Of a DNA stretch of 64,000 bases, positions 1 to 7,802 are shown one piece after another. The DNA comes from CAZBJJ01 sp964492245 (GTDB lineage Bacteria; Spirochaetota; Spirochaetia; Treponematales; Breznakiellaceae), in NCBI GenBank assembly GCA_964492245.1, contig CAZBJJ010000005.1:1-64000 (forward strand), written 5' to 3'. Positions within the stretch are counted from its first letter, which is position 1; every line of letters begins with the position of its first letter. The notes beneath the pieces are model-generated. The model made no database searches and was not told the origin of the DNA. It worked only from the letters and a program-made list of their open reading frames with translations. The position numbers and the translations under genes are program-made.

Positions 1-7
1 TTTTGCT

Positions 8-766
8 ATGTTTATAGGTATGGAATCGATTTTATTGGAAAAAAAATCCCTTGTACTCGGCGGCTCTGGGGGCATTGGAGCCGCAGTAGCCGAAGGTCTA
101 GCCCGATGTGGAAGCGAGGTCTATATACATGGCGGAAAGGACGAAAAAAAATTAAAGGCCCTATTGCAAAAAATTACGGCATTTGGGGGAAGGGCGCAGG
201 GAAGTTTGGTAGAAATTAGTGAATTGAATGATATTGACTGTTTTTTTGCCGAAGGGAATCGGTATGATGTTGTGGTATGTGCCTTTGGGCCCTTTGTACA
301 GGCTCCGCTCGATGCGTATTCTGCCCAGCAGTGGTCAAGGCTCTGTCTGCTAAACCTTGCACTTCCCGGCTATCTGGCCTCCCGCTCCTATCAATATATG
401 AAAGATAAAAACTTTGGGCGATTTTTGTTTTTTGGAGGCAGCAATACCGATGCACTGCGCGGCTACCAGAGCAATAGCGCCTATGCAGCCGCTAAATATG
501 GCCTTAACAGCTTGGTTAAATCGATAGCTCTCGTTGGTGCCCCCCACAATGTAGCGGCAAATGTCCTGTGCCCTGGCTTGGTTTTAACCGAATATCATGA
601 TACAATGGATAAAAAGAACATGTTGCATAGAAACTTGGGCCTCCCCCTTATTTCCACCGATGAAATTGCAAAGTTTGCGCTTTCGGTTTTAGAAAGCAAT
701 GTATTAAATGGGGCCAGTATTCCCCTAGATAGGGGTGTTTTTGTCGGAACTAGGGGGCTTGTTTGA
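8..766 (+). CDS. SDR-family oxidoreductase
   Basis: Short-chain dehydrogenase/reductase of about 250 residues, the usual family length. The N-terminus carries the Rossmann nucleotide-binding motif GGSGGIG (near residues 18-24). A Ser and a YAAAK motif (Tyr-x-x-x-Lys, near residue 160) form the catalytic pair, and LCPGLV follows as usual for the family. Reaction and substrate are unknown; a cytoplasmic NAD(P)H-dependent reductase such as a 3-oxoacyl-ACP-reductase-like enzyme is possible. The start is uncertain: ATG at 8 or the in-frame ATG at 20, neither with a clear ribosome site, and the upstream DNA lies outside the window. Its stop codon overlaps the -35 box of the promoter for the next gene. 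Confidence 0.85.
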   Translation: MFIGMESILLEKKSLVLGGSGGIGAAVAEGLARCGSEVYIHGGKDEKKLKALLQKITAFGGRAQGSLVEISELNDIDCFFAEGNRYDVVVCAFGPFVQAPLDAYSAQQWSRLCLLNLALPGYLASRSYQYMKDKNFGRFLFFGGSNTDALRGYQSNSAYAAAKYGLNSLVKSIALVGAPHNVAANVLCPGLVLTEYHDTMDKKNMLHRNLGLPLISTDEIAKFALSVLESNVLNGASIPLDRGVFVGTRGLV

Positions 767-791
767 CAAAGACGTATTGGCGCAATAAAAT
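763..791 (+). promoter_or_regulatory. sigma-70-type promoter for the STAS/PspA cluster
   Basis: TTGACA at 763-768, a 17-base spacer, and TAAAAT at 786-791. It overlaps the stop codon of the upstream SDR gene. It predicts a 5' leader of about 110 bases before the STAS gene. No sigma-54-type element, as used for pspA in enterobacteria, was noticed. Confidence 0.6.
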
Positions 792-908
792 ACTTGTTAT
801 AATGGTATAATGTCGATAATATATTGCAAAGGAAATTTATTTGTCTTTAATATGTGCCTATAGTGAACAGAAAGTGGATGAAATCACCCACAAGGCGGAA
901 GGAGCGTC

Positions 909-1460
909 ATGACAAACAACGATATCGTTCCGGGATTTGACGACGATAAGGATGAAAGCCTTAAAATCAAAATCCAGAAAGTTGCAGATACAGAAGGTTG
1001 TCTGGTTTTATTTTTAACAGGGTATATCGATACCTACAACTCTAATTATTTTCAAAAACGAGTTAACCGTGCTATTGAAACGGGGTTTACTCGCTTAATT
1101 TTCCACTGTGGGGGGCTTAACTACGTTTCTTCGACGGGAATAGGTTCTTTTACCGCATTTTTAAAATCGGTAAAACCTCGGGGGGGCGATTTAGTCCTCT
1201 TAGAAATACAGCCGAAGGTGTATGAAGTCTTTCAACTTTTGGGCTTTTCTCAGTTTTTTAATATCAAGGACAATTTAGAGGAGTCGATTGCATTTTTCAG
1301 GCAGGCAGCCCCGGCAGAGCGGACCGATGTATTCCCCAAAATTTTCCCCTGCCCCATTTGTTCGAGGAAATTAAAAGCCGTTAAACCAGGTCGCTTTAGA
1401 TGCTCAGAATGTAAAACCATCCTTGCCATCGATTCAAATGGCATCCCCTACCTGGGATAA
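909..1460 (+). CDS. STAS-domain protein with C-terminal zinc ribbon
   Basis: Residues about 20-130 resemble an anti-sigma-factor-antagonist STAS domain. The segment YVSSTGIGS (residues 72-80) is in the position of the phosphorylatable Ser in SpoIIAA-like proteins. The C-terminal 40 residues hold a four-cysteine zinc ribbon, CPIC at 148-151 and CSEC at 165-168, which is not a standard part of the family. The start ATG has the ribosome site GGAAGGAG. The role would be a partner-switching regulator in the cytoplasm, but no cognate kinase or phosphatase lies in the window. It leads a run of genes ending with PspA and a winged-helix protein, so regulation of envelope stress is a reasonable inference, not a demonstrated one. 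Confidence 0.75.
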   Translation: MTNNDIVPGFDDDKDESLKIKIQKVADTEGCLVLFLTGYIDTYNSNYFQKRVNRAIETGFTRLIFHCGGLNYVSSTGIGSFTAFLKSVKPRGGDLVLLEIQPKVYEVFQLLGFSQFFNIKDNLEESIAFFRQAAPAERTDVFPKIFPCPICSRKLKAVKPGRFRCSECKTILAIDSNGIPYLG

Positions 1461-1494
1461 GAGGGAGCAAAGCACATAAAAAAGGAGATATGTA

Positions 1495-1875
1495 ATGTCA
1501 CTGAACAAGGTTGAGCGCTATTTAATTGATTTAACTATTTCGTATTCCGAAATTGGGTCCGACCTTTGGCTCGTCGAGGACGAGGCGAAGGGTCTGTATG
1601 GCATTGTAGTGGCATTGGACGAGCCTATAGTTTTAGTGCGCCTTGCGGTAATGAAGGTACCCGCCGATAATAAAGAAAAATGCTATCAAAAACTTTTAGA
1701 GCTCAATGCCAGCCAAATTATCCATGGGGCCTATGCCGTCGATCAGGACGAAGTTATTCTTATAGACACCCTTAACTACGAATCGATGGACTTGGCCGAT
1801 TTTCAAACCTCTATCGAGTCGATAGGGCTGGCGGCTGTTCAGCACTATCCAATTCTAGCAGAATTTAACAAATAG
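1495..1875 (+). CDS. YbjN/type-III-chaperone-like small protein
   Basis: A 126-residue acidic soluble protein with no signal peptide or membrane segment. Size, alternating strands and the central run of hydrophobic strands (IVVALDEPIVLVRLAVMKVP) recall the YbjN/CesT chaperone fold. This is a fold-level impression without a diagnostic motif. A strong ribosome site, AAAAAGGAG, precedes the ATG. It lies between the STAS gene and pspA, in the same direction with short gaps (34 and 57 bases), so co-expression is likely. A YbjN-like protein next to PspA could be an accessory factor of the PspA response, which is inference from position. Confidence 0.55.
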   Translation: MSLNKVERYLIDLTISYSEIGSDLWLVEDEAKGLYGIVVALDEPIVLVRLAVMKVPADNKEKCYQKLLELNASQIIHGAYAVDQDEVILIDTLNYESMDLADFQTSIESIGLAAVQHYPILAEFNK

Positions 1876-1932
1876 GTATCATATATTAGGCCCTCTGTTC
1901 CGGCGGGCTGCTTTATTTAGAAGGGGGAAGAT

Positions 1933-2634
1933 ATGGGACTTTTTCAGCGCTTAAAAACGCTTTTCTCATCAAATGTAAATGCCATGATTAGCAAGGCAGA
2001 AAATCCAGAAAAAATGCTCAATCAATTGATAATCGATATGAACGAACAGTTGATTGCATCGAAAAAAGCTGTGGCGATGGCGATTGCGGACGAAAAAAAA
2101 TTAGAGCGCGAAGTAAATAGCCAAAAAGATACTGCTGCCGAGTGGGAACGCAAGGCAATGCTGGCCGTTCGGGCTGGCGACGATGAACTGGCCAAGGAAG
2201 CACTTTTACGAAAACAAGAGTACGAAAACAATTATAAACAGCTAAACCAGCAGTGGCAGGTTCAAAAAGAATCGGTAGGGCGTCTTAAAGAGTCTTTGCG
2301 AGAGTTGCAAAATAAAATTGAAGAAGCCCAGCGCAAAAAAAACTTGCTTGTTGCCCGGGCCAAGCGGGCCGAAGCCCAGCAAAAAATTCAAAAGACAATC
2401 AGCTCCGTCTCGGGGAATAGGAGCTCCTTCGAGGCCTTCGATCGCATGGCCCAAAAGGTCGATCAAATGGAGGCCGAGGCCGAGGCCGCAAAGGAATTAG
2501 AAGATCTTTCCGCCGATACCAGCTTGGACAAGCGCTTTGCTGCCTTGGAGTCTTCCTCCTCCTCTGCCGACCTCCTGTTGGAAGATCTAAAAAGTAAAAT
2601 GAAGGCCCTGCCGGAGGGCTCGGACAACTCTTAG
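1933..2634 (+). CDS. pspA: PspA/IM30 (Vipp1) family membrane-stress protein
   Basis: A 233-residue, nearly all-helical protein. It opens with the family signature MGLFQRLKTLFSSNVNAMI, followed by ENPEKMLNQLIIDM and long charged coiled coils to about residue 190. The last 40 residues are Ser-rich and flexible. PspA/IM30 proteins form ESCRT-III-like rods on the cytoplasmic membrane face and limit proton leakage. The ribosome site is AAGGGGGAAG. No pspF, pspB or pspC lies beside it, unlike the enterobacterial operon. Instead it sits between a YbjN-like gene and a winged-helix gene. Confidence 0.92.
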   Translation: MGLFQRLKTLFSSNVNAMISKAENPEKMLNQLIIDMNEQLIASKKAVAMAIADEKKLEREVNSQKDTAAEWERKAMLAVRAGDDELAKEALLRKQEYENNYKQLNQQWQVQKESVGRLKESLRELQNKIEEAQRKKNLLVARAKRAEAQQKIQKTISSVSGNRSSFEAFDRMAQKVDQMEAEAEAAKELEDLSADTSLDKRFAALESSSSSADLLLEDLKSKMKALPEGSDNS

Positions 2635-2637
2635 CCA

Positions 2638-3261
2638 ATGACCTCCCTGGTTCTTGTTACGGGCAATACGCTCTTAGCCGAGCGTTTTGCCAGCAAGCCC
2701 CACTATTTTCCCTTGCCAATACGTATTGAACCAGTTTTATCACTTAAAAAACAGAGCAAATCCCTTTATGTAATACCTCTGCCCTTGGAACGACCAGCAG
2801 AATTGATGCTTTTACGCAATAGAAGCTGGATTGGCTGCGGTGGGCCAGATTGGCTGGCATTTTGTTTTGAGTTTGGCGGCTTGGACTATTTAAAAGAGCC
2901 CTGGAGCATGGAAGAGTGCGCTCTTCGGCTTAGGCGTTTAATTCCTTCGCAGACCCTTGTGCTCGGTGGGAGCTTAGAGCTCAATAAAAATGGCCAACTG
3001 TGTGGGCCAGGGGGCAGTGTCCAGCTTTCCCAGGCAGAGCAAAGCCTTTTACGCGCCCTAAAATCGCGGGAGGGGCAGCTTTGCGATCGCGCATGGCTCA
3101 TGGCAAAATGCGCCTATCCCCTATCACGTGGCAGTCGCGCCCTAGATATGGCTGTTTCACGCCTGCGCCAAAAGCTTATAGGCCTATGTCAGGCAAGGAC
3201 TTGTATAAGTTTGTCTGCAATACGGGATAAGGGCTATGTTTTATATATAGACATTGAGTGA
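2638..3261 (+). CDS. OmpR/PhoB-type winged-helix protein
   Basis: A 207-residue protein starting 3 bases after the pspA stop, so probably translationally coupled. The last 100 residues look like an OmpR-type DNA-binding winged helix: LSQAEQSLLRAL, then DMAVSRLRQKL for the recognition helix, then GYVLYI for the wing. The N-terminal half is about the size of a receiver domain but no Asp phosphorylation pocket is evident, so it may be a degenerate receiver. It probably regulates the PspA cluster or an envelope regulon. The partner kinase, if any, is not in the window. Confidence 0.65.
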   Translation: MTSLVLVTGNTLLAERFASKPHYFPLPIRIEPVLSLKKQSKSLYVIPLPLERPAELMLLRNRSWIGCGGPDWLAFCFEFGGLDYLKEPWSMEECALRLRRLIPSQTLVLGGSLELNKNGQLCGPGGSVQLSQAEQSLLRALKSREGQLCDRAWLMAKCAYPLSRGSRALDMAVSRLRQKLIGLCQARTCISLSAIRDKGYVLYIDIE

Positions 3262-3695
3262 ATTTGAATTGTTTACAACATGTGGAAAACCTGAAGAGAG
3301 CAATTGAAAAGTCTTTAAAGTGGTAGACATTGAGTAAACAGCGAGTATAAAAAAATTAAAAATCTGCTAAATACTTCTATGTTAACCAGTTGGGCGGCTT
3401 AGAGATTTTAAAGATTTTTATTAAACTTGCCCTTGTGTGCTTTTAATTGCTTGTATAATAAAGAGATGGGATTATTGTGATTTAAAAAAAGAGAAAATCG
3501 GTGAATCGGCCAAAAAAACAAAAAAATTATCAAAAAATAAGAGTTTTCATCTTGACAAAAAAACTACAAGGGAGTTTTGTCTTTAACAATATTTTTTATT
3601 GTGGATAAGTTGTTGATAAGATTTGAAAAAAAATAAAAAGTGTGGATAACTTTTTAGCGATTGCATTTGAGACAGGCCCATGCTAATCTTTTACT
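3262..3695. other. AT-rich intergenic region with DnaA-box cluster (oriC-like)
   Basis: 434 bases without a gene, strongly AT-rich. Two perfect DnaA boxes, TGTGGATAA (TTATCCACA on the minus strand), occur at 3600-3608 and 3641-3649. One-mismatch copies are TGTTGATAA at 3611-3619 and TGTGGAAAA at 3281-3289. All four have the same orientation. The 60 bases before the box cluster are A/T runs that could unwind. dnaA, dnaN, gidA and rpmH are absent nearby and the flanking genes do not diverge, so this may be a DnaA-titration or regulatory site instead of the origin. A TATAAT at 3454-3459 lacks a good -35. Confidence 0.5.
3661..3689 (+). promoter_or_regulatory. promoter for the GTG-start membrane-protein gene
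   Basis: TTGCAT at 3661-3666, a 17-base spacer, and TAATCT at 3684-3689. The predicted transcription start is at about 3696, exactly the GTG start codon. No Shine-Dalgarno sequence precedes that GTG, so the transcript may be leaderless. Confidence 0.4.
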
Positions 3696-4622
3696 GTGAA
3701 AGCCTTAGCCCGCTATTTTGCATTTACTATATTGTCTTTTTTAATAGGCATCCTCTTTTTTGGGGCTCTTTACTTGGCCCATTCCCTGGTGATGGTGCAT
3801 GTCGCCGTAGTGCCGGTTTCTTTTCTTATAGGCGATGCCCTGCTTAGCTCTTTGCACCATTCTCTTTTACCCGCTGTTTTTTTTATGATCGCCCTTATGC
3901 TTACCTATTCGGGACGCCATAGGCTTCCCGCCTTTTCTTCGCGTTTCATTCTTTTTTTAACGGCGGCCCTTGTATTATGGGGCGGACTATTTGGCCAAAA
4001 AAAATATTTGAATTATTCAGAAGCCGAGAAGCTTACATCCCCAGCACAAAATATAAGCAGTTACGGTAGTTTAAATAAATTCCCCGGCGAAATTTTAAAT
4101 TATGGCCCTTCATCCTTAGTTCTTTTAGAGAACGGCATTGTGGAGGCCTTTCCGCATGCAGAGCTTGCCCTAGTGCCCGTATCTTCCCCAAAAACGACAA
4201 TACAGCTTGCCCAAGAGCCCGTCTCGGCGCTAAGTGCTCCCTTTCGTATTGATGAACCTTTTTCTACCCTTATTTCCGATTTTGTCCTTTTAACCCACGA
4301 AATTGAACAGCGAATGGAAAGCGATCTAGCCCTGGGCATATTTACGGTTTTAAGCCTGTGTTTTCTATTGGTAAGCATTCTTGGAACTGTCAATGTAACC
4401 GCTTGGCCCCTGCACAACACGCTTATAGCCCTTCTTTTTTTATGGCTCAGCCTAAAACTTGTCGGCTTTTTAAGCCTGCCGAAAATACTGGCTAGCCTTT
4501 CTGCCTTTTTGCCAAAAATTCCAGCCCTGCTATTATTGCCAATGATTTTACTCGTGGTCGGTATAATAATATTGGTATTGGATATTATTCTTTCTATGGC
4601 CCGGGAGCTCGCCGATGAGTAA
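3696..4622 (+). CDS. conserved-type inner-membrane protein, function unknown
   Basis: A 308-residue protein with GTG start and about six hydrophobic segments: three in the first 105 residues, then a soluble loop of about 110 residues, then two or three more, ending with a very hydrophobic helix near residues 275-300. I do not recognise the family. The central loop is probably on one face of the membrane. The gene overlaps the next gene by 8 bases, so the two are translated together and probably form one complex. The start has no ribosome site but lies where transcription from the promoter just upstream should begin. Confidence 0.7.
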   Translation: MKALARYFAFTILSFLIGILFFGALYLAHSLVMVHVAVVPVSFLIGDALLSSLHHSLLPAVFFMIALMLTYSGRHRLPAFSSRFILFLTAALVLWGGLFGQKKYLNYSEAEKLTSPAQNISSYGSLNKFPGEILNYGPSSLVLLENGIVEAFPHAELALVPVSSPKTTIQLAQEPVSALSAPFRIDEPFSTLISDFVLLTHEIEQRMESDLALGIFTVLSLCFLLVSILGTVNVTAWPLHNTLIALLFLWLSLKLVGFLSLPKILASLSAFLPKIPALLLLPMILLVVGIIILVLDIILSMARELADE

Positions 4623-6456
4623 GGGAAAAAAACTTTCACCGACTGTTTTATTGCTCTTGTATTCACTTGTGGCCCTGGGTGGCACGCTGGCGTATCACTA
4701 TTTTTTCTCGCCCCATGGGCATATTATTCAACCCCTGTTGCACTCGTATGTGTTTTTTTCCTCGCTTGCCAAATTTATTCGCTATTTTCCCGCCGTCGCC
4801 CTAAGTGTTCTGGTGCTTTGGCACAGCCTGCGCGTACAGGGGAATAATGAGGGACAGCGATTTTCGCTTCGCTTTATGGAAAACATGCGCCAACCTTTAA
4901 TAACGGCCCTGCTTTCGGCAATTTTGTATGCGGTGCTATCGGTGTTTTTGGGGCCAATAGCCGAAAACAGGATGGAATTGGCAGAGGTAAAATCTGCCAT
5001 GTATTTTAACTCGTATGGGCGCCTCCAGCAGGCTGAAAAAAACAGAGATTATGCAATGGCGATATCGCATATGGATGTCTGTCTGCGGGTTTGGCCAGAG
5101 AACAATGAGCTATTACAACAGCAGGAGATGCTCAACAGTCTGCTGGAAGAGGCCAAAAATAAAGACAGATCCAGTTTTACCGCGGCGCAAAATGGCATGA
5201 AAACTGATCCTTTCGATTCTAAACCGCTGGATCTTTTAGCTGCCCTCCAAAAAAGCCAGGATGCCTATAGCAGGCGCGATTTTTTTACCTCCCATTATTA
5301 TGCCTCGATTGCCCAGCACCTGGCTTCCGATCAAAGCCCCGAATACCGGGAGGCCCTGCGCTTGCAAAGCGAGGCTTGGAACGAGATTGCACAGCTAGAG
5401 GCCGATTTAGACAATCCCCGCGACGAGGCCAGCCGAATTAAATATGATGTACAGCGAAAAAAAATGGAGGGCTATACCGCCTTTATGGGCGAGGACTTTC
5501 AAAGAGCCTATTATATATTTAGCGATTTAATTATAAATAATTCAAATGATGCCGATATCCAGCGATATTTTAATTTATCGCGCAACTCCCTTCAATCTAT
5601 TGCTTTTTTTAAAGACGAACCCGTTTCCCTGTTAGGCGAGCCCCATACCAATGTGCTTTTATCTATTCCCGCTGGCAATGGCAGCCGGGATGTCCTGCGT
5701 ATGGAAAGGCTGCGCATTTTTTCCGATGCCAGCTATGCGGAGAACTTTGAGCTCTTGCGCGTCGATTCATTTGGAGTTGTAAGCTTTTCGGTTGCCGGCG
5801 AGCGGGTAAAATTATTGCCCTTGGGGCAGCGGGGCTTGGGCGAGTATATAGAGCGGGGCCTGGATACTGGGAAGCCCGATAAAAAGATGAAGAGAAAAGG
5901 GGCGGGGGTTGAGCAGTCGATCTCGGTGCTCTTTGTGGCCCTGGACCGCCAGGATCCGACCGACAAAACCGAGGCAAACTGGCGGGTGGGAGCCCCCGAA
6001 GATGGGATATATTCGCGCATCTTGCTCTCCCTTGGCTACGACGATTTTATAAATTTAGTGCGCGTACGCCGTGGGGTGGAGAGCCTCGGTTTTGCCCAGC
6101 TCTTCGATTTACAGCAGAACCTGGGGGAGCATGGCTACCGCCCCGAAGTGTTTTTATTGAACTTCCTTATTCGCATTTCCGAACCATTCACCTTCTTGGG
6201 CCTGGCCATTTTTGCCCTTGTGTTAGGCTGGCGCTTGCGCGCCCATGAACGGCCTGGTTTTTTGGTGCTTCCGGTAATTGCGGTACTGCCCTTTGTGGTG
6301 GAATTGCTGGTGCGGGCGATGCGGAGCATTCAAATCCTAATTATTGGGCTCTTTGCGCTCAGCCTGCCCCCTGCCTTGGCCATTGGCATGGTGGTAGTAG
6401 CCGAGACTTTTTTTGTGGCTCTCTGTATTATAGTGCTGGCCGGGCAGCGGTCTTAA
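4615..6456 (+). CDS. membrane protein with TPR-like central region, function unknown
   Basis: A 613-residue protein. Three N-terminal membrane helices (about residues 8-115) lead into a long soluble region. Its first part (about 130-330) is helical with repeated Tyr/Ala pairs (GRLQQAEKNRDYAMAI, AYSRRDFFTSHYYASI, GYTAFMGEDFQRAYYIF), typical of TPR repeats. A beta-rich part follows (about 340-470), then three or four C-terminal membrane helices (about 520-610). It overlaps the preceding gene by 8 bases. The topology suggests a periplasmic scaffold held at both ends in the inner membrane. I cannot name the family. Confidence 0.7.
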   Translation: MSKGKKLSPTVLLLLYSLVALGGTLAYHYFFSPHGHIIQPLLHSYVFFSSLAKFIRYFPAVALSVLVLWHSLRVQGNNEGQRFSLRFMENMRQPLITALLSAILYAVLSVFLGPIAENRMELAEVKSAMYFNSYGRLQQAEKNRDYAMAISHMDVCLRVWPENNELLQQQEMLNSLLEEAKNKDRSSFTAAQNGMKTDPFDSKPLDLLAALQKSQDAYSRRDFFTSHYYASIAQHLASDQSPEYREALRLQSEAWNEIAQLEADLDNPRDEASRIKYDVQRKKMEGYTAFMGEDFQRAYYIFSDLIINNSNDADIQRYFNLSRNSLQSIAFFKDEPVSLLGEPHTNVLLSIPAGNGSRDVLRMERLRIFSDASYAENFELLRVDSFGVVSFSVAGERVKLLPLGQRGLGEYIERGLDTGKPDKKMKRKGAGVEQSISVLFVALDRQDPTDKTEANWRVGAPEDGIYSRILLSLGYDDFINLVRVRRGVESLGFAQLFDLQQNLGEHGYRPEVFLLNFLIRISEPFTFLGLAIFALVLGWRLRAHERPGFLVLPVIAVLPFVVELLVRAMRSIQILIIGLFALSLPPALAIGMVVVAETFFVALCIIVLAGQRS

Positions 6457-6460
6457 AACC

Positions 6461-7747
6461 CTAGTTACAGCTGTCGCCGCGCGAAATATGTGCGCCCAAT
6501 TGTCTTAGGCGGTCCACTAGGTTTTCGTAGCCCCGCTCTATTTGATACACATTGTGAATTTTGCTTTTGCCCCGTGCACAGAGGGCGGCAATGACCATGG
6601 CCATACCGGCGCGCACATCGGGGGAGGTGAGCTCTGCTGGGGAGAGTTCGGCCGGCCCTGTAATAACGGCCCGATGGGGGTCGCACAGAACAATGCGGGC
6701 GCCCATGCCGATAAGCTTATCGACAAAAAACATGCGCGATTCAAACATCTTTTCGTGTACGAGGACGGTGCCTTCTACCTGGGTCGCCACAACAGTGATA
6801 ATACTGGTTAAATCGGGGGGAAAACCCGGCCAAGGGGCATCGTCGATTTTAGGTATCATGCCACCAAGATCGTTGTTTACCCGCATCTCCTGTTTTGCAG
6901 GGACAAAGATATCAGTGCCATCAGCTTCCCAGCGAATTCCCAATTTGCCAAAGGCCGTTTTAGCTGGCCTTAAATCGCGGGGGCGGCAGTGCGTAATGGT
7001 AAGTTCGCTGCCCGTGGTGGCGGCCAGCCCAATAAAGGAGCCTATTTCCATAAAATCGGGGCCCAGGGTAAATTCGCAGCCGCCCAGTTTTTTTACGCCA
7101 TCAATAATAAGAATATTGGAACCAATGCCCTGAATTTTGGCGCCCATTGCGCAGAGCATGTTGCAAAGGTCCTGTACATGGGGCTCGGAGGCGGCATTCG
7201 AAAGAACTGTCTGGCCCTTTGCCAAGACAGCAGCCATAATGGCATTTTCTGTAGCTGTTACCGAGGCCTCGTCTAGAAAAATATCGGCCCCTTTGAGCGA
7301 GGAGGCCGTAAAGACAAACGAATTGTTAATTTCTACCTTGGCCCCCAATTCGGTAAGAGCAAGGAAGTGAGTATCTAGGCGACGGCGCCCAATGACATCG
7401 CCACCGGGGGGGGGCAGTATGGCGCTACCGCTTCGGGCCAATAGGGGACCGGCAAAAAGAATGCTGGCCCTAATTTTTTTAGAAAGCTCTAGGGGAACTT
7501 CGGCCTGATTAATATTGTCTACCTGAAGTTGCCAGCTATTGGCAGCTATATTTTTAACGCTGCCCCCAAGGCGGGAAAACACTTCTAGCATAACCAGCAC
7601 ATCTTCTATATTGGGCACATTGTGGAGCAAGACAGGTTTATCGGTTAATAGGGCTGCCGCAATGCAGGGCAGTGCAGCATTTTTATTGCCACTGGCGCGA
7701 ACACTGCCATGAAGCGGGCGACCGCCATCAATTATATATTGGTCCAT
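6461..7747 (-). CDS. murA: UDP-N-acetylglucosamine 1-carboxyvinyltransferase
   Basis: First committed step of peptidoglycan synthesis: transfers enolpyruvate from PEP to UDP-GlcNAc in the cytoplasm. Landmarks are the catalytic Lys22 in SGNKNAALP, Arg93 in KIRASI, and PWPGFPPDL, whose Asp corresponds to E. coli Asp305. The PEP-reactive loop reads PGGDVIG, so Asp117 replaces the usual Cys115. This substitution is known in other bacteria, including spirochaetes, mycobacteria and chlamydiae, and gives natural fosfomycin resistance. The ATG at 7747 gives 428 residues and the canonical Lys22 numbering. An alternative GTG at 7822 would add 25 residues and overlap pepT. The gene follows pepT in the same direction. 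Confidence 0.93.
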   Translation of the reverse strand: MDQYIIDGGRPLHGSVRASGNKNAALPCIAAALLTDKPVLLHNVPNIEDVLVMLEVFSRLGGSVKNIAANSWQLQVDNINQAEVPLELSKKIRASILFAGPLLARSGSAILPPPGGDVIGRRRLDTHFLALTELGAKVEINNSFVFTASSLKGADIFLDEASVTATENAIMAAVLAKGQTVLSNAASEPHVQDLCNMLCAMGAKIQGIGSNILIIDGVKKLGGCEFTLGPDFMEIGSFIGLAATTGSELTITHCRPRDLRPAKTAFGKLGIRWEADGTDIFVPAKQEMRVNNDLGGMIPKIDDAPWPGFPPDLTSIITVVATQVEGTVLVHEKMFESRMFFVDKLIGMGARIVLCDPHRAVITGPAELSPAELTSPDVRAGMAMVIAALCARGKSKIHNVYQIERGYENLVDRLRQLGAHISRGDSCN

Positions 7748-7802
7748 AGACAAACTGTATCGGTCCTTGCTATCTGCGTCAACAGATAGCCGAATTCGCA
7801 GC

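Noticed and set aside
1876..1932. GC-rich partial inverted repeat between the YbjN-like gene and pspA considered as a terminator
   Set aside because: Stem pairing is imperfect and the T-run is interrupted (TTTATTT); pspA follows closely and needs read-through.
4100..4666. Long minus-strand open frame (188 codons) inside the first membrane-protein gene
   Set aside because: Complement of a real gene with hydrophobic plus-strand sequence. The product is basic and Ser/Arg-rich without motifs, and there is no ribosome site.
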